From Thermoanaerobacter wiegelii Rt8.B1 (GTDB lineage: Bacteria; Bacillota; Thermoanaerobacteria; Thermoanaerobacterales; Thermoanaerobacteraceae), in assembly GCF_000147695.2 (NCBI RefSeq), contig NC_015958.1, positions 1,852,001 to 1,916,000 of the forward strand: 64,000 nucleotides of DNA. Reading direction: 5' to 3'. Made by a program: the position numbers and the translations under genes. This document shows positions 54,465 through 63,917 of the stretch, in pieces. The notes under the pieces were generated by a model that made no database searches, had not been told where the DNA came from, and saw only the letters and a program-made list of their open reading frames with translations. Positions within the stretch are counted from its first letter, which is position 1; every line of letters begins with the position of its first letter.

Positions 54465-54498
54465 GAGGAATAGCAATTAAAGCTAATTGCTATTCCTC
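54465..54498 (-). other. Intercistronic hairpin between binding protein and permease
   Basis: Perfect 15-bp inverted repeat GAGGAATAGCAATTA and its complement with a 4-base loop and no T-tract. It sits between the binding-protein stop and the permease start, as does the hairpin at 13470-13510 in the sucrose operon. Confidence 0.75.
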
Positions 54499-54525
54499 AT
54501 TCCATTTTTAAATCTAGGTAATTAT

Positions 54526-55851
54526 TTATTGGTTAATCTGATTTTTCAATTGTTCTTCTGCCTTTTTCAAAGCATCATCCACAGATATTTTTCCTGAATA
54601 TACATCCGGCATTATACCCATGATTGCTGAATCTGCTTCATATGTGTATACACCATAATTTACTGGAGGAATTTTTTTCATATATTCCGATAAATCTGAA
54701 TATATTTTTTGATTACCGAAAAATGGATCAGGTGCAGAGTAAGCATTTCCTGTCTGAGCAGGCAAATAAGTAGCAAATGCTCCTCGTTCTACAAGTATTT
54801 TTTGGTAAAAATCGTTATTTCCCGCATATATTTCTTTAAGAAAATCTATTGCGACATCTTTATTTTTAGAACTATTAATCACATACCAGCTTGAACCTCC
54901 AAGATTAGAAGCATTAACTGAGCTACTAATGTTTAAACGTGGCACGGGAGCAAGTCCCCATTTTCCACTTTGGCTTGATTCCGCTTTAATTGAGCCAATA
55001 ATCCAAACGCCCGTAACAACTGCAGCTGTATCTCCTTTGTTAAACGCAGCAACCCATTCATTCCATCCACTTACCTTTTTTACTATACCCGAATCTAGTA
55101 ACTTTTTGTAGGTTATTACTGCTTCTTTTAATGCAGGATTATTTGTAAAATTAGGTTTCCCATCTTTGTCAAAATACCATTCTCCAGCAGACTGAAGCAT
55201 TATTCTCATTAACCCACCATCAGCAGGATCAAAACCAAGCATATATTTCCCTGTTTTCTCTTTCACTTTTTTGCCTATTTCTATAAATTGATCCCATGTT
55301 ATATTATTTAAATCTTCCGCCTTATATCCTGCTTGCTCTAATATATCTCTTCTGTAGAAAAATCCAGCTACTCCTGAATCAAATGGAACACCGTAAATTT
55401 TCCCATTAAGAGTCATGAGTTCAACTTTATATTTTGCAAATTTGCTATAATCAATTTTATCTGTTAAATCCGCAAATGCGCCTGGATATGCTTGCAGGTA
55501 TTTCTGTGCATTATAATCTTCTATTAATACTATATCCGGCAAACCCTCTTTAACACCAGATGCTAGAACCGTATTTAATTTTTGTTCCAAATCGCCTTTC
55601 GCCATTTCTACTACATCGATTTGAACATCGGGATGTTCTTTAGTATAAATTGCTTTCGCATCATTCATTATGGCAATATTAAAATTTGGATCCCAAGCCC
55701 ATACAGTAATCTTTTTTGTACTAGAAGTTGTGGTATTCGATTGTTGAGCAGAATTTTTAGAAGAAGTTGAACTGCTCGAACTTCCACATCCTGTCAAAAG
55801 AATTGTCAGCAGAAATATGCCTGAAATAACATAAGCAACAAACTTTTTCAT
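54526..55851 (-). CDS. Sugar ABC transporter substrate-binding lipoprotein (galactoside)
   Basis: About 441 residues from the ATG at 55851, after AAAGGAGGAAAGTTT; a longer in-frame start would place this site inside the gene. Signal peptide with lipobox LLTGC, Ser-rich linker, then a family 1 solute-binding domain: ITVWAWDPNFNIAIMN, DIVLIEDYNAQKYLQAYPG, GVPFDSGVAGFFYRRD and FNKGDTAAVVTGVWIIGS. First gene of the galactoside operon. Confidence 0.92.
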   Translation of the reverse strand: MKKFVAYVISGIFLLTILLTGCGSSSSSTSSKNSAQQSNTTTSSTKKITVWAWDPNFNIAIMNDAKAIYTKEHPDVQIDVVEMAKGDLEQKLNTVLASGVKEGLPDIVLIEDYNAQKYLQAYPGAFADLTDKIDYSKFAKYKVELMTLNGKIYGVPFDSGVAGFFYRRDILEQAGYKAEDLNNITWDQFIEIGKKVKEKTGKYMLGFDPADGGLMRIMLQSAGEWYFDKDGKPNFTNNPALKEAVITYKKLLDSGIVKKVSGWNEWVAAFNKGDTAAVVTGVWIIGSIKAESSQSGKWGLAPVPRLNISSSVNASNLGGSSWYVINSSKNKDVAIDFLKEIYAGNNDFYQKILVERGAFATYLPAQTGNAYSAPDPFFGNQKIYSDLSEYMKKIPPVNYGVYTYEADSAIMGIMPDVYSGKISVDDALKKAEEQLKNQINQ

Positions 55852-56181
55852 AAACTTTCCTCCTTTAGATAATTTTATCTTCACACATTAATATAAAGTC
55901 GTCTTTAAAAATGTCTCACCCTCTTTCATCTTGGACTAGATTATGATGATAAAATTTATAGATAACGTTGTCAAATGTTACAATAACTTCGAGTTTTTGA
56001 GTTAATTGAATACTATGCAGACTTTATTAATTATTTTAATATAATATATTTGGCATATCCTCGAAAATCTTTCCTGATTTATTGACTTATTTAAAACATT
56101 TTTATTTGCTTTGTATACTTTACATAAAATTTGTATCATTATATCAACATATTAAACAGTTTCTTGCTTCTATGTGCGCAA
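55852..56181 (-). promoter_or_regulatory. Promoter region of the galactoside operon
   Basis: On the minus strand TTGACA (55969-55974), 17 bases, TATCAT (55946-55951). AACATTTGACAACGTT around the -35 box is an imperfect inverted repeat and a candidate operator. The rest of the spacer up to 56181 is AT-rich with no gene seen. Confidence 0.65.
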
Positions 56182-56246
56182 GTTTATTTTTTATTTTAAC
56201 TAACTCCTATATTATATATTCGACATGAACTTAAAAATTCCTTCTT
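56182..56246. repeat. Dispersed AT-rich repeat, downstream of the gal operon
   Basis: About 65 bases sharing GTTTATT-TTTATTTTAA, TATATTCGACA and TTAAAAATTCCTTCT with the sequence at 62305-62366, in the same orientation. The two copies bracket the galT-K-E-ROK-DUF4380 unit. I see no coding or terminator signal in it. Confidence 0.6.
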
Positions 56247-56296
56247 CTAAAACGTAATTTATTAAAAATTTTTATAAACTTTTTGTTGCCCAAATT

Positions 56297-57202
56297 TTAC
56301 CTCTCACAATATTTTTTTGCAATTTCATCAAACAAATCCTCATTTACATCTTTCACACTTACATTGTCATAAAGTTCCCATTCTTCAATGTGTTCAACAG
56401 TTTCACCTGGTTGCAATTTTGTAAATGGACTCAATGTTTCTATTTCAAGCATCCAATCATTTGTGTATGTTTCAAAAGATACACCAAAATCAGGATATAT
56501 CAAATTTTGTTGTGGGTAATATCTTTTAAGGAATAAATGTCTTCCTCTGGCATAAGCAGCCCAACCAGCTTCGTTATTAATTCCTAATTTGAAAGGATTT
56601 TTATTGTTAGGATTTTGCCTTAATGCAATGTATTTTTCTCCCCAGTACACTCTTTCGTCATTCATCTTAGAATAAGGCCAGAGTACAATTTGCCTATTTG
56701 GAAGTAAATCTGTATCTTTGTTTGGCTGAGGTATTATTTCTATTCCTCCTGTGTTTAATACTGTTATTGTCCATGCTGAAAGTTCAATAGGCCATGCACC
56801 AAGATTAGTTATTCTGTGTATTAGCTTTACTTTACCTTCATTAGGATTTAATATTATATCAATTTGTTTTTGCGTGTTGACCCATTTCTCTGGCTTTTGA
56901 ATAAGCCTTATTCCATTTTCAATTTCCTTCCAATCAACTTCATCATTGTCTGGTACATATGTCCTTTTTCTGTCTTCGGGGCTATGCCACAGTCTATGGC
57001 CGCCATAATATCTGTATTCGTCACCTCCTTTTAAGCCAATAGTTTTAGGGTCCAAATTAAATTCGTTTACATCATTTTCAAAACCAAATCTAACAATTCT
57101 GGGTCCTATATCAGTTGTAGCAACAACATCAATAATTCCATTTGACAATTTAATACTGTTTTCCCATCCCGAAAAATTTATTTTTTCAATTTTTATTGCC
57201 AT
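56297..57202 (-). CDS. DUF4380-type protein, possible sugar mutarotase-like
   Basis: About 301 residues from the ATG at 57202 (AAAGGAGGATAACT before it), beginning MAIKIEKINFSGWENSIKLS. Contains ARRRI-like VVATTDIGPRIVRFGFENDV, GGHRLWHSPEDRKRTYVPDN and LSAWTITVLNTGG, all consistent with DUF4380, a beta-sandwich related to aldose-1-epimerases. In a galactose operon a mutarotase or epimerase role is plausible but unproven. Last gene of the gal operon, 13 bp after the ROK gene. Confidence 0.75.
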   Translation of the reverse strand: MAIKIEKINFSGWENSIKLSNGIIDVVATTDIGPRIVRFGFENDVNEFNLDPKTIGLKGGDEYRYYGGHRLWHSPEDRKRTYVPDNDEVDWKEIENGIRLIQKPEKWVNTQKQIDIILNPNEGKVKLIHRITNLGAWPIELSAWTITVLNTGGIEIIPQPNKDTDLLPNRQIVLWPYSKMNDERVYWGEKYIALRQNPNNKNPFKLGINNEAGWAAYARGRHLFLKRYYPQQNLIYPDFGVSFETYTNDWMLEIETLSPFTKLQPGETVEHIEEWELYDNVSVKDVNEDLFDEIAKKYCER

Positions 57203-57215
57203 AGTTATCCTCCTT

Positions 57216-58406
57216 TTACAAAACTTCATCCATAACCATATTGGCGGCACCAATCAATGTAGCATTATCCACTAATTCAGCAAAATCTATTCTGCAGGCA
57301 GAATAGGAATTTTCAAAAGCTTTCCTTTTAGCAGTTTCTCTCATTATATCTTCAAAAAACTCACGTCCTTGTACAATTCCACCTCCTATTAAAATAAGTT
57401 CAGGGTTAAAAGAATTTATTATGTTTGCAATACCTATCCCTAAATACCTTCCTATGGTATTTAATGCATTAATAGCCAACACATCATTCATTTTTGCAGC
57501 CTCGTAAATCATTTCTGGTGTGACGCTCTCAAGCATCCCTTCTGCCATCTGGTATACAATAGAATCATTTCCTTCTTTGATAGATTTAACAACCAAATTT
57601 ACAAGAGCTCTTTCTGAAGCTAAAGCCTCAAAACAGCCATAATTACCACAACTACACTGAGGACCTGCTACATCAATTGTGGTATGTCCTATTTCTCCTG
57701 CACTATCGTTAATACCTGTGTATAATTTCCCATTTATTACTATGGCTGATCCTATACCATATCCAACTTTTAAAAATATCATGTTTTCAACATCTTTAGC
57801 TTTTCCCATTTGAAATTCTCCCCATGCCATAGCCCTCACGTCATTCATGACATAGGTAGGTATGCCAAATTTTTCTTCTACCAATGCTTTTAAAGGTACG
57901 TTTCTCCAACCTATATTAGGCGCAAATACAGAAATACCTTCTTTTGTTTTAACAGGACCTCTTACAACAATTCCTATTCCTGATACATTGGCTGAAGATT
58001 CTTTTATCGCTTTATCAAGAGTAGACATCAATAGTTCCAATACTTCTTCTTCTTTTAAACCTTTTATAGAATGCTTTTGCCCATTTTTTCTGTTAAGTTC
58101 AGCATCAAGAGTATATTCATGCAAATTATTGGTACTTATGTGAACAATAATAATTGTCATAAATTCCGGATTTATTTTGATAAGCACAGGAGGCCTGCCA
58201 CCGTTTGATTCTCCAACTTTATATTCAACAACTACTCTTTCTTCAATAAGTTTGTTTACAATGTTAGTTACAGTTGGAGGAGTTAAATTTGTCTCTTTTG
58301 CAATGTCTGCTCTGGATATTGGCCCCATTTTTCTTATAATATTTAAAATAAGCGATTCATTCATTCCTTTTAATAATTTATAGCTAACAGGTATCAAGTT
58401 TTCCAT
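57216..58406 (-). CDS. ROK-family transcriptional regulator
   Basis: 396 residues. N-terminal winged helix (MGPISRADIAKETNLTPPTV), then a ROK sugar-kinase-like domain with GIGSAIVINGKLYTG, AGEIGHTTID and the zinc site CSCGNYGCFE. The NagC/XylR type responds to a sugar. It lies between galE and the DUF4380 gene and probably controls the gal operon, though it could also act on the galactoside ABC operon next door. Confidence 0.92.
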   Translation of the reverse strand: MENLIPVSYKLLKGMNESLILNIIRKMGPISRADIAKETNLTPPTVTNIVNKLIEERVVVEYKVGESNGGRPPVLIKINPEFMTIIIVHISTNNLHEYTLDAELNRKNGQKHSIKGLKEEEVLELLMSTLDKAIKESSANVSGIGIVVRGPVKTKEGISVFAPNIGWRNVPLKALVEEKFGIPTYVMNDVRAMAWGEFQMGKAKDVENMIFLKVGYGIGSAIVINGKLYTGINDSAGEIGHTTIDVAGPQCSCGNYGCFEALASERALVNLVVKSIKEGNDSIVYQMAEGMLESVTPEMIYEAAKMNDVLAINALNTIGRYLGIGIANIINSFNPELILIGGGIVQGREFFEDIMRETAKRKAFENSYSACRIDFAELVDNATLIGAANMVMDEVL

Positions 58407-58420
58407 CTACATCCCTTCTT

Positions 58421-59410
58421 TCATTTTCTTCCAAATCCTTGTGGATGATTTTTGTGCCATTCCCACGCACTTTCAATTATTTCTTCTAAAGAAGTGTATT
58501 TAGGAGTCCATCCCAATTCCTTTGTAATTTTTTCTGAGGAAGCTACAAGTACTGCGGGGTCTCCAGGGCGGCGCCCTGTGACCTCTGCAGGAATAGGATG
58601 TCCTGTCACTTTTCTTGCAACTTCAATAACTTCTTTTACACTAAATCCTTCTCCATTTCCCAGGTTATAAATTGCACTTTCATTATCTTTTCTCAATTTA
58701 TCCAGTGCACGTATGTGAGCATCAGCAAGGTCCATCACATGGATATAATCTCTTATACAGGTTCCATCCTTTGTAGGATAATCATCACCGTAAATCATAA
58801 TTTTTTCTCTTTTCCCTAATGCAACTTGAAGTATAATCGGTATGAGATGGGTCTCTGTGGAATGGTCCTCTCCAATTTCACCTGTTTCAATAGCACCTGC
58901 AACGTTGAAGTACCTCAGTGCAACATATTTAATTCCATAAGCTACATCTGCCCATTTAAGCATTTTTTCAACTGCCAATTTAGTTTCACCGTAAGGACTA
59001 GTAGGATTGGTTTTATCTTCTTCTTTTATAGGAATCCTTTCTGGTTCTCCGTATACTGCAGCAGTAGAGGAAAATACAATTTTTCCAACATTGTGTTTTT
59101 TCATTGCTTTTAAAAGGCTAAGAGTACCACAGACATTATTTTCATAATACTTAAAAGGCTCAGAAACACTTTCTCCCACAAGAGAAAATGCCGCAAAGTC
59201 AATTACTGCTTCAATTTCATTTTCTGTAAATACTTTGTCTAAAAAAACTTCATCTTTTAAATCCCCTATATACAACTTCCCACCTAAAACAGACTCTTTA
59301 TGGCCTGTTATGAGATTGTCTATAATTACAACTTCTTCTTTCCTTCTAAGAAGTGCTACCACTGTGTGACTTCCAATGTATCCTGCTCCACCACATACAA
59401 GAATTGCCAT
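58421..59410 (-). CDS. galE: UDP-glucose 4-epimerase
   Basis: 329 residues, extended SDR: GGAGYIGSHTVVALL binds NAD, SSTAAVYGEP carries the catalytic Ser, YGETKLAVEKML the Tyr-x-x-x-Lys, and RYFNVAGA the following loop. Interconverts UDP-galactose and UDP-glucose, the last Leloir step. One base separates it from galK. Confidence 0.96.
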   Translation of the reverse strand: MAILVCGGAGYIGSHTVVALLRRKEEVVIIDNLITGHKESVLGGKLYIGDLKDEVFLDKVFTENEIEAVIDFAAFSLVGESVSEPFKYYENNVCGTLSLLKAMKKHNVGKIVFSSTAAVYGEPERIPIKEEDKTNPTSPYGETKLAVEKMLKWADVAYGIKYVALRYFNVAGAIETGEIGEDHSTETHLIPIILQVALGKREKIMIYGDDYPTKDGTCIRDYIHVMDLADAHIRALDKLRKDNESAIYNLGNGEGFSVKEVIEVARKVTGHPIPAEVTGRRPGDPAVLVASSEKITKELGWTPKYTSLEEIIESAWEWHKNHPQGFGRK

Positions 59411-59411
59411 T

Positions 59412-60587
59412 CTACCACTCCTTTGTTAAATCAATTTCTCTTGCCCCTTCGCCTATACCAGTTATATAAACTGTAGGCTCATACCCAATTTTTTGTTTGT
59501 AATTTTTAGAAACCACTTCTACAAACTCTGGTACTGCCTCCTCTTTGACAATGCTTACAGTACATCCTCCAAAACCTGCTCCTGTCATACGGGAACCTAT
59601 TACTCCCTTTAATTTTAACGCTTCTTCTACTAATGTGTCCAGTTCTTTCCCTGTAACTTCGTAATCATCTCTTAGAGAATTGTGAGATTCAACCATTAAT
59701 TTTCCAAATTTGATTAAGTCTTTATCATTAAGTGCCTTAACAGCCTCCAACACCCTCTGGTTTTCTGTTATAACATGTCTTGCCCTTTTTATAAGCACTT
59801 CCTCCGGTATTAAATGTTTGTATTCTTCAAACTGTTCAATTGAAATCTCTGAAAGATTGTGTATTGGCAAAGCCTTTTGAAGGTAGAAAAGTGCTTTTTC
59901 ACATTCACTTCTTCTTTCATTGTATTTTGAATCCAATAGTCCTCTTCTTTTATTTGTATTTGTTATCAAAATTTTATAATCCTCTAATTTCAAAGGCACG
60001 TAAGAATACTCTAATGTATCGCTTTTTAAAAGGATAGCATGATCTTTTTTTCCCATTCCAACAGCAAATTGATCCATTATGCCGCAGTTTACTCCCACAA
60101 AAGTATTTTCAGCTCTTTGACACATTTTAACTAATTCTATCCGGTCAATATTCAAGTTGAAAACTTCATTTATCGCCACAGCAGTGACAACCTCAATTGA
60201 TGCAGAAGAAGAAAGCCCAGCGCCGTTTGGAATATCGCCTTCAAATACAATTTCAAATCCTGAAAAGGTATATCCCTCATCCTGCAATACTTGCAAAACT
60301 CCTTTAGGGTAATTTGCCCAATCGTGACTTTTATCGTAAATTATATTGTCAATATCTAACTCCACCTTTAAATCAAAATTTAAAGAAGCCATAAAGACTT
60401 TTTTGTCATTTCTCTTTCTAATCGCAGCATATGTTCCAAAGTCAAGAGCACAGGGAAAAACATAGCCTCCATTGTAATCTGTATGCTCTCCAATGAGATT
60501 CACTCGCCCCGGAGCATAGAAAACCCGTATTTCAGCATCATTTTTACCATAGAATTTTTCAAGTGCTTCAATTACAGCAGTTTTCAT
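59412..60587 (-). CDS. galK: Galactokinase
   Basis: 391 residues of the GHMP family: [19 protein letters not shown] (galactokinase signature), [17 protein letters not shown] (ATP-binding) and [17 protein letters not shown]. Phosphorylates galactose to galactose 1-phosphate. Start overlaps the galT stop by four bases. Confidence 0.97.
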   Translation of the reverse strand: MKTAVIEALEKFYGKNDAEIRVFYAPGRVNLIGEHTDYNGGYVFPCALDFGTYAAIRKRNDKKVFMASLNFDLKVELDIDNIIYDKSHDWANYPKGVLQVLQDEGYTFSGFEIVFEGDIPNGAGLSSSASIEVVTAVAINEVFNLNIDRIELVKMCQRAENTFVGVNCGIMDQFAVGMGKKDHAILLKSDTLEYSYVPLKLEDYKILITNTNKRRGLLDSKYNERRSECEKALFYLQKALPIHNLSEISIEQFEEYKHLIPEEVLIKRARHVITENQRVLEAVKALNDKDLIKFGKLMVESHNSLRDDYEVTGKELDTLVEEALKLKGVIGSRMTGAGFGGCTVSIVKEEAVPEFVEVVSKNYKQKIGYEPTVYITGIGEGAREIDLTKEW

Positions 60588-62161
60588 TCCAAATCTCCTT
60601 TCATATCTATTTTTTCAAAGCCTACTTCTTTCATAAATCTTTCAAAGGCTTCTTTTCCTTTTTTATCTCTTTTAAACACTCCTGCATCAAAGAGAACTTG
60701 CAAAAATTTGTTCCCAACTTCTTGCTTTATATAGCTTTCTGCCTCCTCTTTGGTGCATTTATTGCCATATTTTAAAAGCAATTCTTCCACCCATGGAATG
60801 TGTTTATATAAAGGATGATCCTTATCATACAAAGTTGGATCAAATTTTTGTTCGCCTGTTAAAAATTTCATTATCTCATCCAGCTCAAATTTTAACCTGC
60901 CTGGCAAAACTGCTAACCCCATGACTTCTATAAGTCCGATATTTTCCTTTTTTATGTGATGAAGTTCTTCATGAGGGTGAAAAATTCCATAGGGATATTT
61001 ATCTGTTGTCCTGTTATTTCGTAGAACAAGGTCTATTTCAAATTCACCATCTTTATTAATCCTCGCAATTGGTGTAATCGTATTGTGAGGGATGAGTTCC
61101 CCATTCTTTTTAGTATATGCCAATATGTCACATGATTCATCACTGTAGTCCTTCCAGGTATTCAATATATGTGAAGAAAGCTCTATTAGTTTATCCCTGT
61201 CTTTACTTGAAAGGCGAATGGCAGACATAGGCCATTTGACTATTCCTGCTTTAATGTTAGGATATTGAGGATGTATAAAGTATTCTTCTATAGAAGCCTC
61301 TTCCATTGGAAAAATGTGCCTTCCCCCTTGAAAATGTTCATGGGATAAAATTGAGCCTCCCACAATTGGCAAATCCGCATTGGAGCCCATAAAATAATGG
61401 GGAAATTGCTCAATAAAATCAAAAAGCCTCACAAAAGTTTTTTCTGATATTTTCATTGGAATGTGCTCTTCATGAAGTAAAATGCAGTGCTCATTGTAAT
61501 ATACATAAGGTGAATACTGGAAATACCATTGCTCTCCCGCAACTTTTACTGGGATTATTCTTAAGTTTTGCCTTGCTGGATGATTTAAATTTCCCGCAAA
61601 ACCTACATTTTCAATGCATAAAAGGCACTTTGGATATCCTGACTGAGGAATTTTCTTTGCCGCCTCAATTTCTTTTGGATCTTTTTCTGGCTTAGAAAGA
61701 TTTATAGTGATTTCTAAAGAACCGTATTCTGTGGGAGTACGCCAATATAAATTTTGCGAAGTTCTATCCATCCTGATGTAATTGGAGGCTTGAGATAATT
61801 TGTAAAAATACTCTGTGGCTTTTTCAATCCCCTTTTCAGAGGCAATGGTATTAAACTTTTTTACAACTTCTGATTCTCTTGGCATTAAAAGCCCCATAAT
61901 TCTTGCATCCATTAAATCTCTATAGGTAACAGTATCCTCAATAAGGCCTATCTCCACCGCATAGTCCAATAATTTGTTTAAAATAGGAGAAGGGCTTTCT
62001 AATTCCTCCTCAGAAACCTCACCTTCATAAGGTTTTTCTATTTTAAATAAATCCATAAGTGCATTGCGGCTTGGAATCACATCTAATTCCTCTATCAAGC
62101 CTTTTTTAAGTGCAAACTTTATAAGCCGCTCGATGTGTAATGCTACCTCTCTGGAATCCAT
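60584..62161 (-). CDS. galT: Galactose-1-phosphate uridylyltransferase, Firmicutes type
   Basis: About 525 residues from the ATG at 62161, supported by GGAGGATATATT; longer in-frame extensions have no ribosome binding site. The long GalT_2 form is typical of Firmicutes. [15 protein letters not shown] and [15 protein letters not shown] contain the conserved residues of the second GalT type, with His-x-His-like HEHFQ. Transfers UMP between UDP-glucose and galactose 1-phosphate. First gene of the galTKE operon. Confidence 0.93.
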   Translation of the reverse strand: MDSREVALHIERLIKFALKKGLIEELDVIPSRNALMDLFKIEKPYEGEVSEEELESPSPILNKLLDYAVEIGLIEDTVTYRDLMDARIMGLLMPRESEVVKKFNTIASEKGIEKATEYFYKLSQASNYIRMDRTSQNLYWRTPTEYGSLEITINLSKPEKDPKEIEAAKKIPQSGYPKCLLCIENVGFAGNLNHPARQNLRIIPVKVAGEQWYFQYSPYVYYNEHCILLHEEHIPMKISEKTFVRLFDFIEQFPHYFMGSNADLPIVGGSILSHEHFQGGRHIFPMEEASIEEYFIHPQYPNIKAGIVKWPMSAIRLSSKDRDKLIELSSHILNTWKDYSDESCDILAYTKKNGELIPHNTITPIARINKDGEFEIDLVLRNNRTTDKYPYGIFHPHEELHHIKKENIGLIEVMGLAVLPGRLKFELDEIMKFLTGEQKFDPTLYDKDHPLYKHIPWVEELLLKYGNKCTKEEAESYIKQEVGNKFLQVLFDAGVFKRDKKGKEAFERFMKEVGFEKIDMKGDLE

Positions 62162-62472
62162 AATATATCCTCCAGTGACTTTATTATATTTTTTAATTAA
62201 GTCTGTAATAAAAAAGAAATCTACAGTATACAATGACTTTGTTAAAACAGCAGATTTATTAAAACATGACATTCACATGCAATGAAAAACATTTAAAAGA
62301 GTTTGTTTATTATTTTAATTAACCTCTTTTTATTTTATATTCGACACATATTTAAAAATTCCTTCTAGTTTATAAAAAGTTTTTTAGATATTTTTATAAA
62401 GGTAATGAATAATTGTTAATATTGAAAAATGTGCTAAAATATATTTAGAACGTAGTAAATGGGGATGATATA
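62162..62472. other. Spacer between galT and the Uma2 gene, with dispersed repeat
   Basis: A divergent spacer of about 310 bases. The repeat copy at 62305-62366 (TATATTCGACACAT then TTAAAAATTCCTTCT) matches the one at 56182-56246. A weak minus-strand TATAAT (in AAATATAATAAAG) precedes galT by about 20 bases without a clear -35 box. No other gene seen. Confidence 0.5.
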
Positions 62473-63030
62473 ATGGAAAATATAATACCTAAAAACAAAA
62501 AAATTACTTATGAAGAATTCGAAGAAATAGACTCTAAAACTGATGAAATGCTCGAATTCATAAACGGCGAAATATATTTGTTATCCGCCCCTTCAGTGGC
62601 ACACCAAAGAATTTTAACGAACTTATCGACAGAATTTGGAATATATTTTATAGATAAAAAGTGCAAACATTTTGTTGCCCCTTTAGATGTTATACTACAA
62701 AATGACCAAGAAAAGCACAAAGTACAGCCAGATATAACTGTTATTTGTGATGAAAAAGGACTCACTGAAAATAACTATACTGGAGTACCTGAACTTGTGG
62801 TGGAGATACTATCTCCTTCCACAGCATCAAAAGATTATATCATAAAAATGGATTTATATATGAGGTTTAGAATAAAAGAATACTGGATAGTATCACCAAA
62901 AAACCAAGAAATTCAGATATTTAGTTTGCAAGACGGCGTATACGGTGAACCAATTAATTTTTCAAAAGATGAGGTATTAAAATCGGTGATATTCGATGAC
63001 TTAAAAATTGATTTGAAAAATATATTTTAA
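62473..63030 (+). CDS. Uma2-family (DUF820) endonuclease-like protein
   Basis: 185 residues with the PD-(D/E)xK-type signatures of Uma2 proteins: MLEFINGEIYLLSAPS, VQPDITVIC (Asp), GVPELVVEILSPSTASKDYI (Glu), MDLYMRFRIKEYWIV. The family is common as solitary genes in cyanobacteria and Firmicutes and its biological role is unclear. Start after AATGGGGATGATATA. Confidence 0.9.
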   Translation: MENIIPKNKKITYEEFEEIDSKTDEMLEFINGEIYLLSAPSVAHQRILTNLSTEFGIYFIDKKCKHFVAPLDVILQNDQEKHKVQPDITVICDEKGLTENNYTGVPELVVEILSPSTASKDYIIKMDLYMRFRIKEYWIVSPKNQEIQIFSLQDGVYGEPINFSKDEVLKSVIFDDLKIDLKNIF

Positions 63031-63055
63031 AAGTGCAGAGGAAATCTCTGCACTT
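63031..63055 (+). terminator. Terminator of the Uma2-family gene
   Basis: Perfect 10-bp stem AAGTGCAGAG/CTCTGCACTT with a 5-base loop followed by CAGTTTTA; the T-tract is short. Confidence 0.65.
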
Positions 63056-63213
63056 CAGTTTTAAGACAAACTCCATTTTTAACTCATACAAAAAGTGGGG
63101 TCTTCGTTGTTTTTGAATAAATTTGATAAATATTGGATAAAATCTTGCAAATGCTCTTTCTATCGTTTCTTTCCCCTCTCCATTTTAAATCCCCCATTTA
63201 TTAAATTAAATAT

Positions 63214-63254
63214 GGTAAGTAAAATTAAGCATTGTATACCTAATTTTACTTACC
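63214..63254 (-). other. Hairpin downstream of the KDPG aldolase gene
   Basis: Perfect 14-bp inverted repeat GGTAAGTAAAATTA and its complement with a 13-base loop, 10 bases past the aldolase stop. It lacks a strong T-tract, so it may stabilise the transcript rather than terminate it. Confidence 0.55.
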
Positions 63255-63263
63255 AACGTAAAT

Positions 63264-63896
63264 TTAAACTTGATTTACTAAATTTACAAATTCCCTGGCT
63301 CTTTCGGTTATTTTGTCAAACATGCCTTTTGCTATAAGATCTTTATCTACTAATGCTCCACCTAATGATACACCTGTTGCACCTGCTAAAATAAAATCTT
63401 TAATATTATTTTTATTAATTCCTCCCGTTACAAAAATAGGTATATGTTTAAGTGGTCCTAAAATTTCTTTTAAATATTGAGGTCCAAATACACCCGCAGG
63501 GAAAACTTTAATGAAATCTGCTCCTGCCTCATAACCTGTTAAAATTTCTGTGGGTGTTGTAGCACCGGGAATTACAGGTATACCATACCTATTGCACAAT
63601 TTTATTACATCAAGTCTCATAACTGGTGTGAATATAAACTTCGCACCAGCTATAATAGCAGCCCTCGCTGTTTCTCCATCTAATACTGTTCCAGCTCCAA
63701 CAAAATATTTATTTTCTTTATTTAATTCTTTAATTACATCTAAAGCACCAGGAGTTTCAACAGTTATTTCTAATGCTTCAATACCACCTTTTTTTAAGGC
63801 ATCAGCTAAAGAAAACATTGTGTTTATATCGCTATTTCTAATTACAGCTGTTATTTTAAGTTGTTTAAGTTTTTCAATTATTTCCTGCTTTTTCAT
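63264..63896 (-). CDS. eda: 2-keto-3-deoxy-6-phosphogluconate / 4-hydroxy-2-oxoglutarate aldolase
   Basis: 210 residues. KITAVIRNSDINTMFSLADAL, ALEITVETPGAL (catalytic Glu), VGAGTVLDGETARAAIIAGA, KFIFTPVMRLDVI and the Schiff-base Lys in ADFIKVFPAGVFGPQYLKE are the KDPG aldolase signatures. Cleaves KDPG to pyruvate and glyceraldehyde 3-phosphate, or a related keto acid. Preceded immediately by a 2-hydroxyacid dehydrogenase gene, suggesting a sugar-acid pathway. Confidence 0.93.
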   Translation of the reverse strand: MKKQEIIEKLKQLKITAVIRNSDINTMFSLADALKKGGIEALEITVETPGALDVIKELNKENKYFVGAGTVLDGETARAAIIAGAKFIFTPVMRLDVIKLCNRYGIPVIPGATTPTEILTGYEAGADFIKVFPAGVFGPQYLKEILGPLKHIPIFVTGGINKNNIKDFILAGATGVSLGGALVDKDLIAKGMFDKITERAREFVNLVNQV

Positions 63897-63917
63897 TTCG
63901 CATCCTCCTCTTAATTT

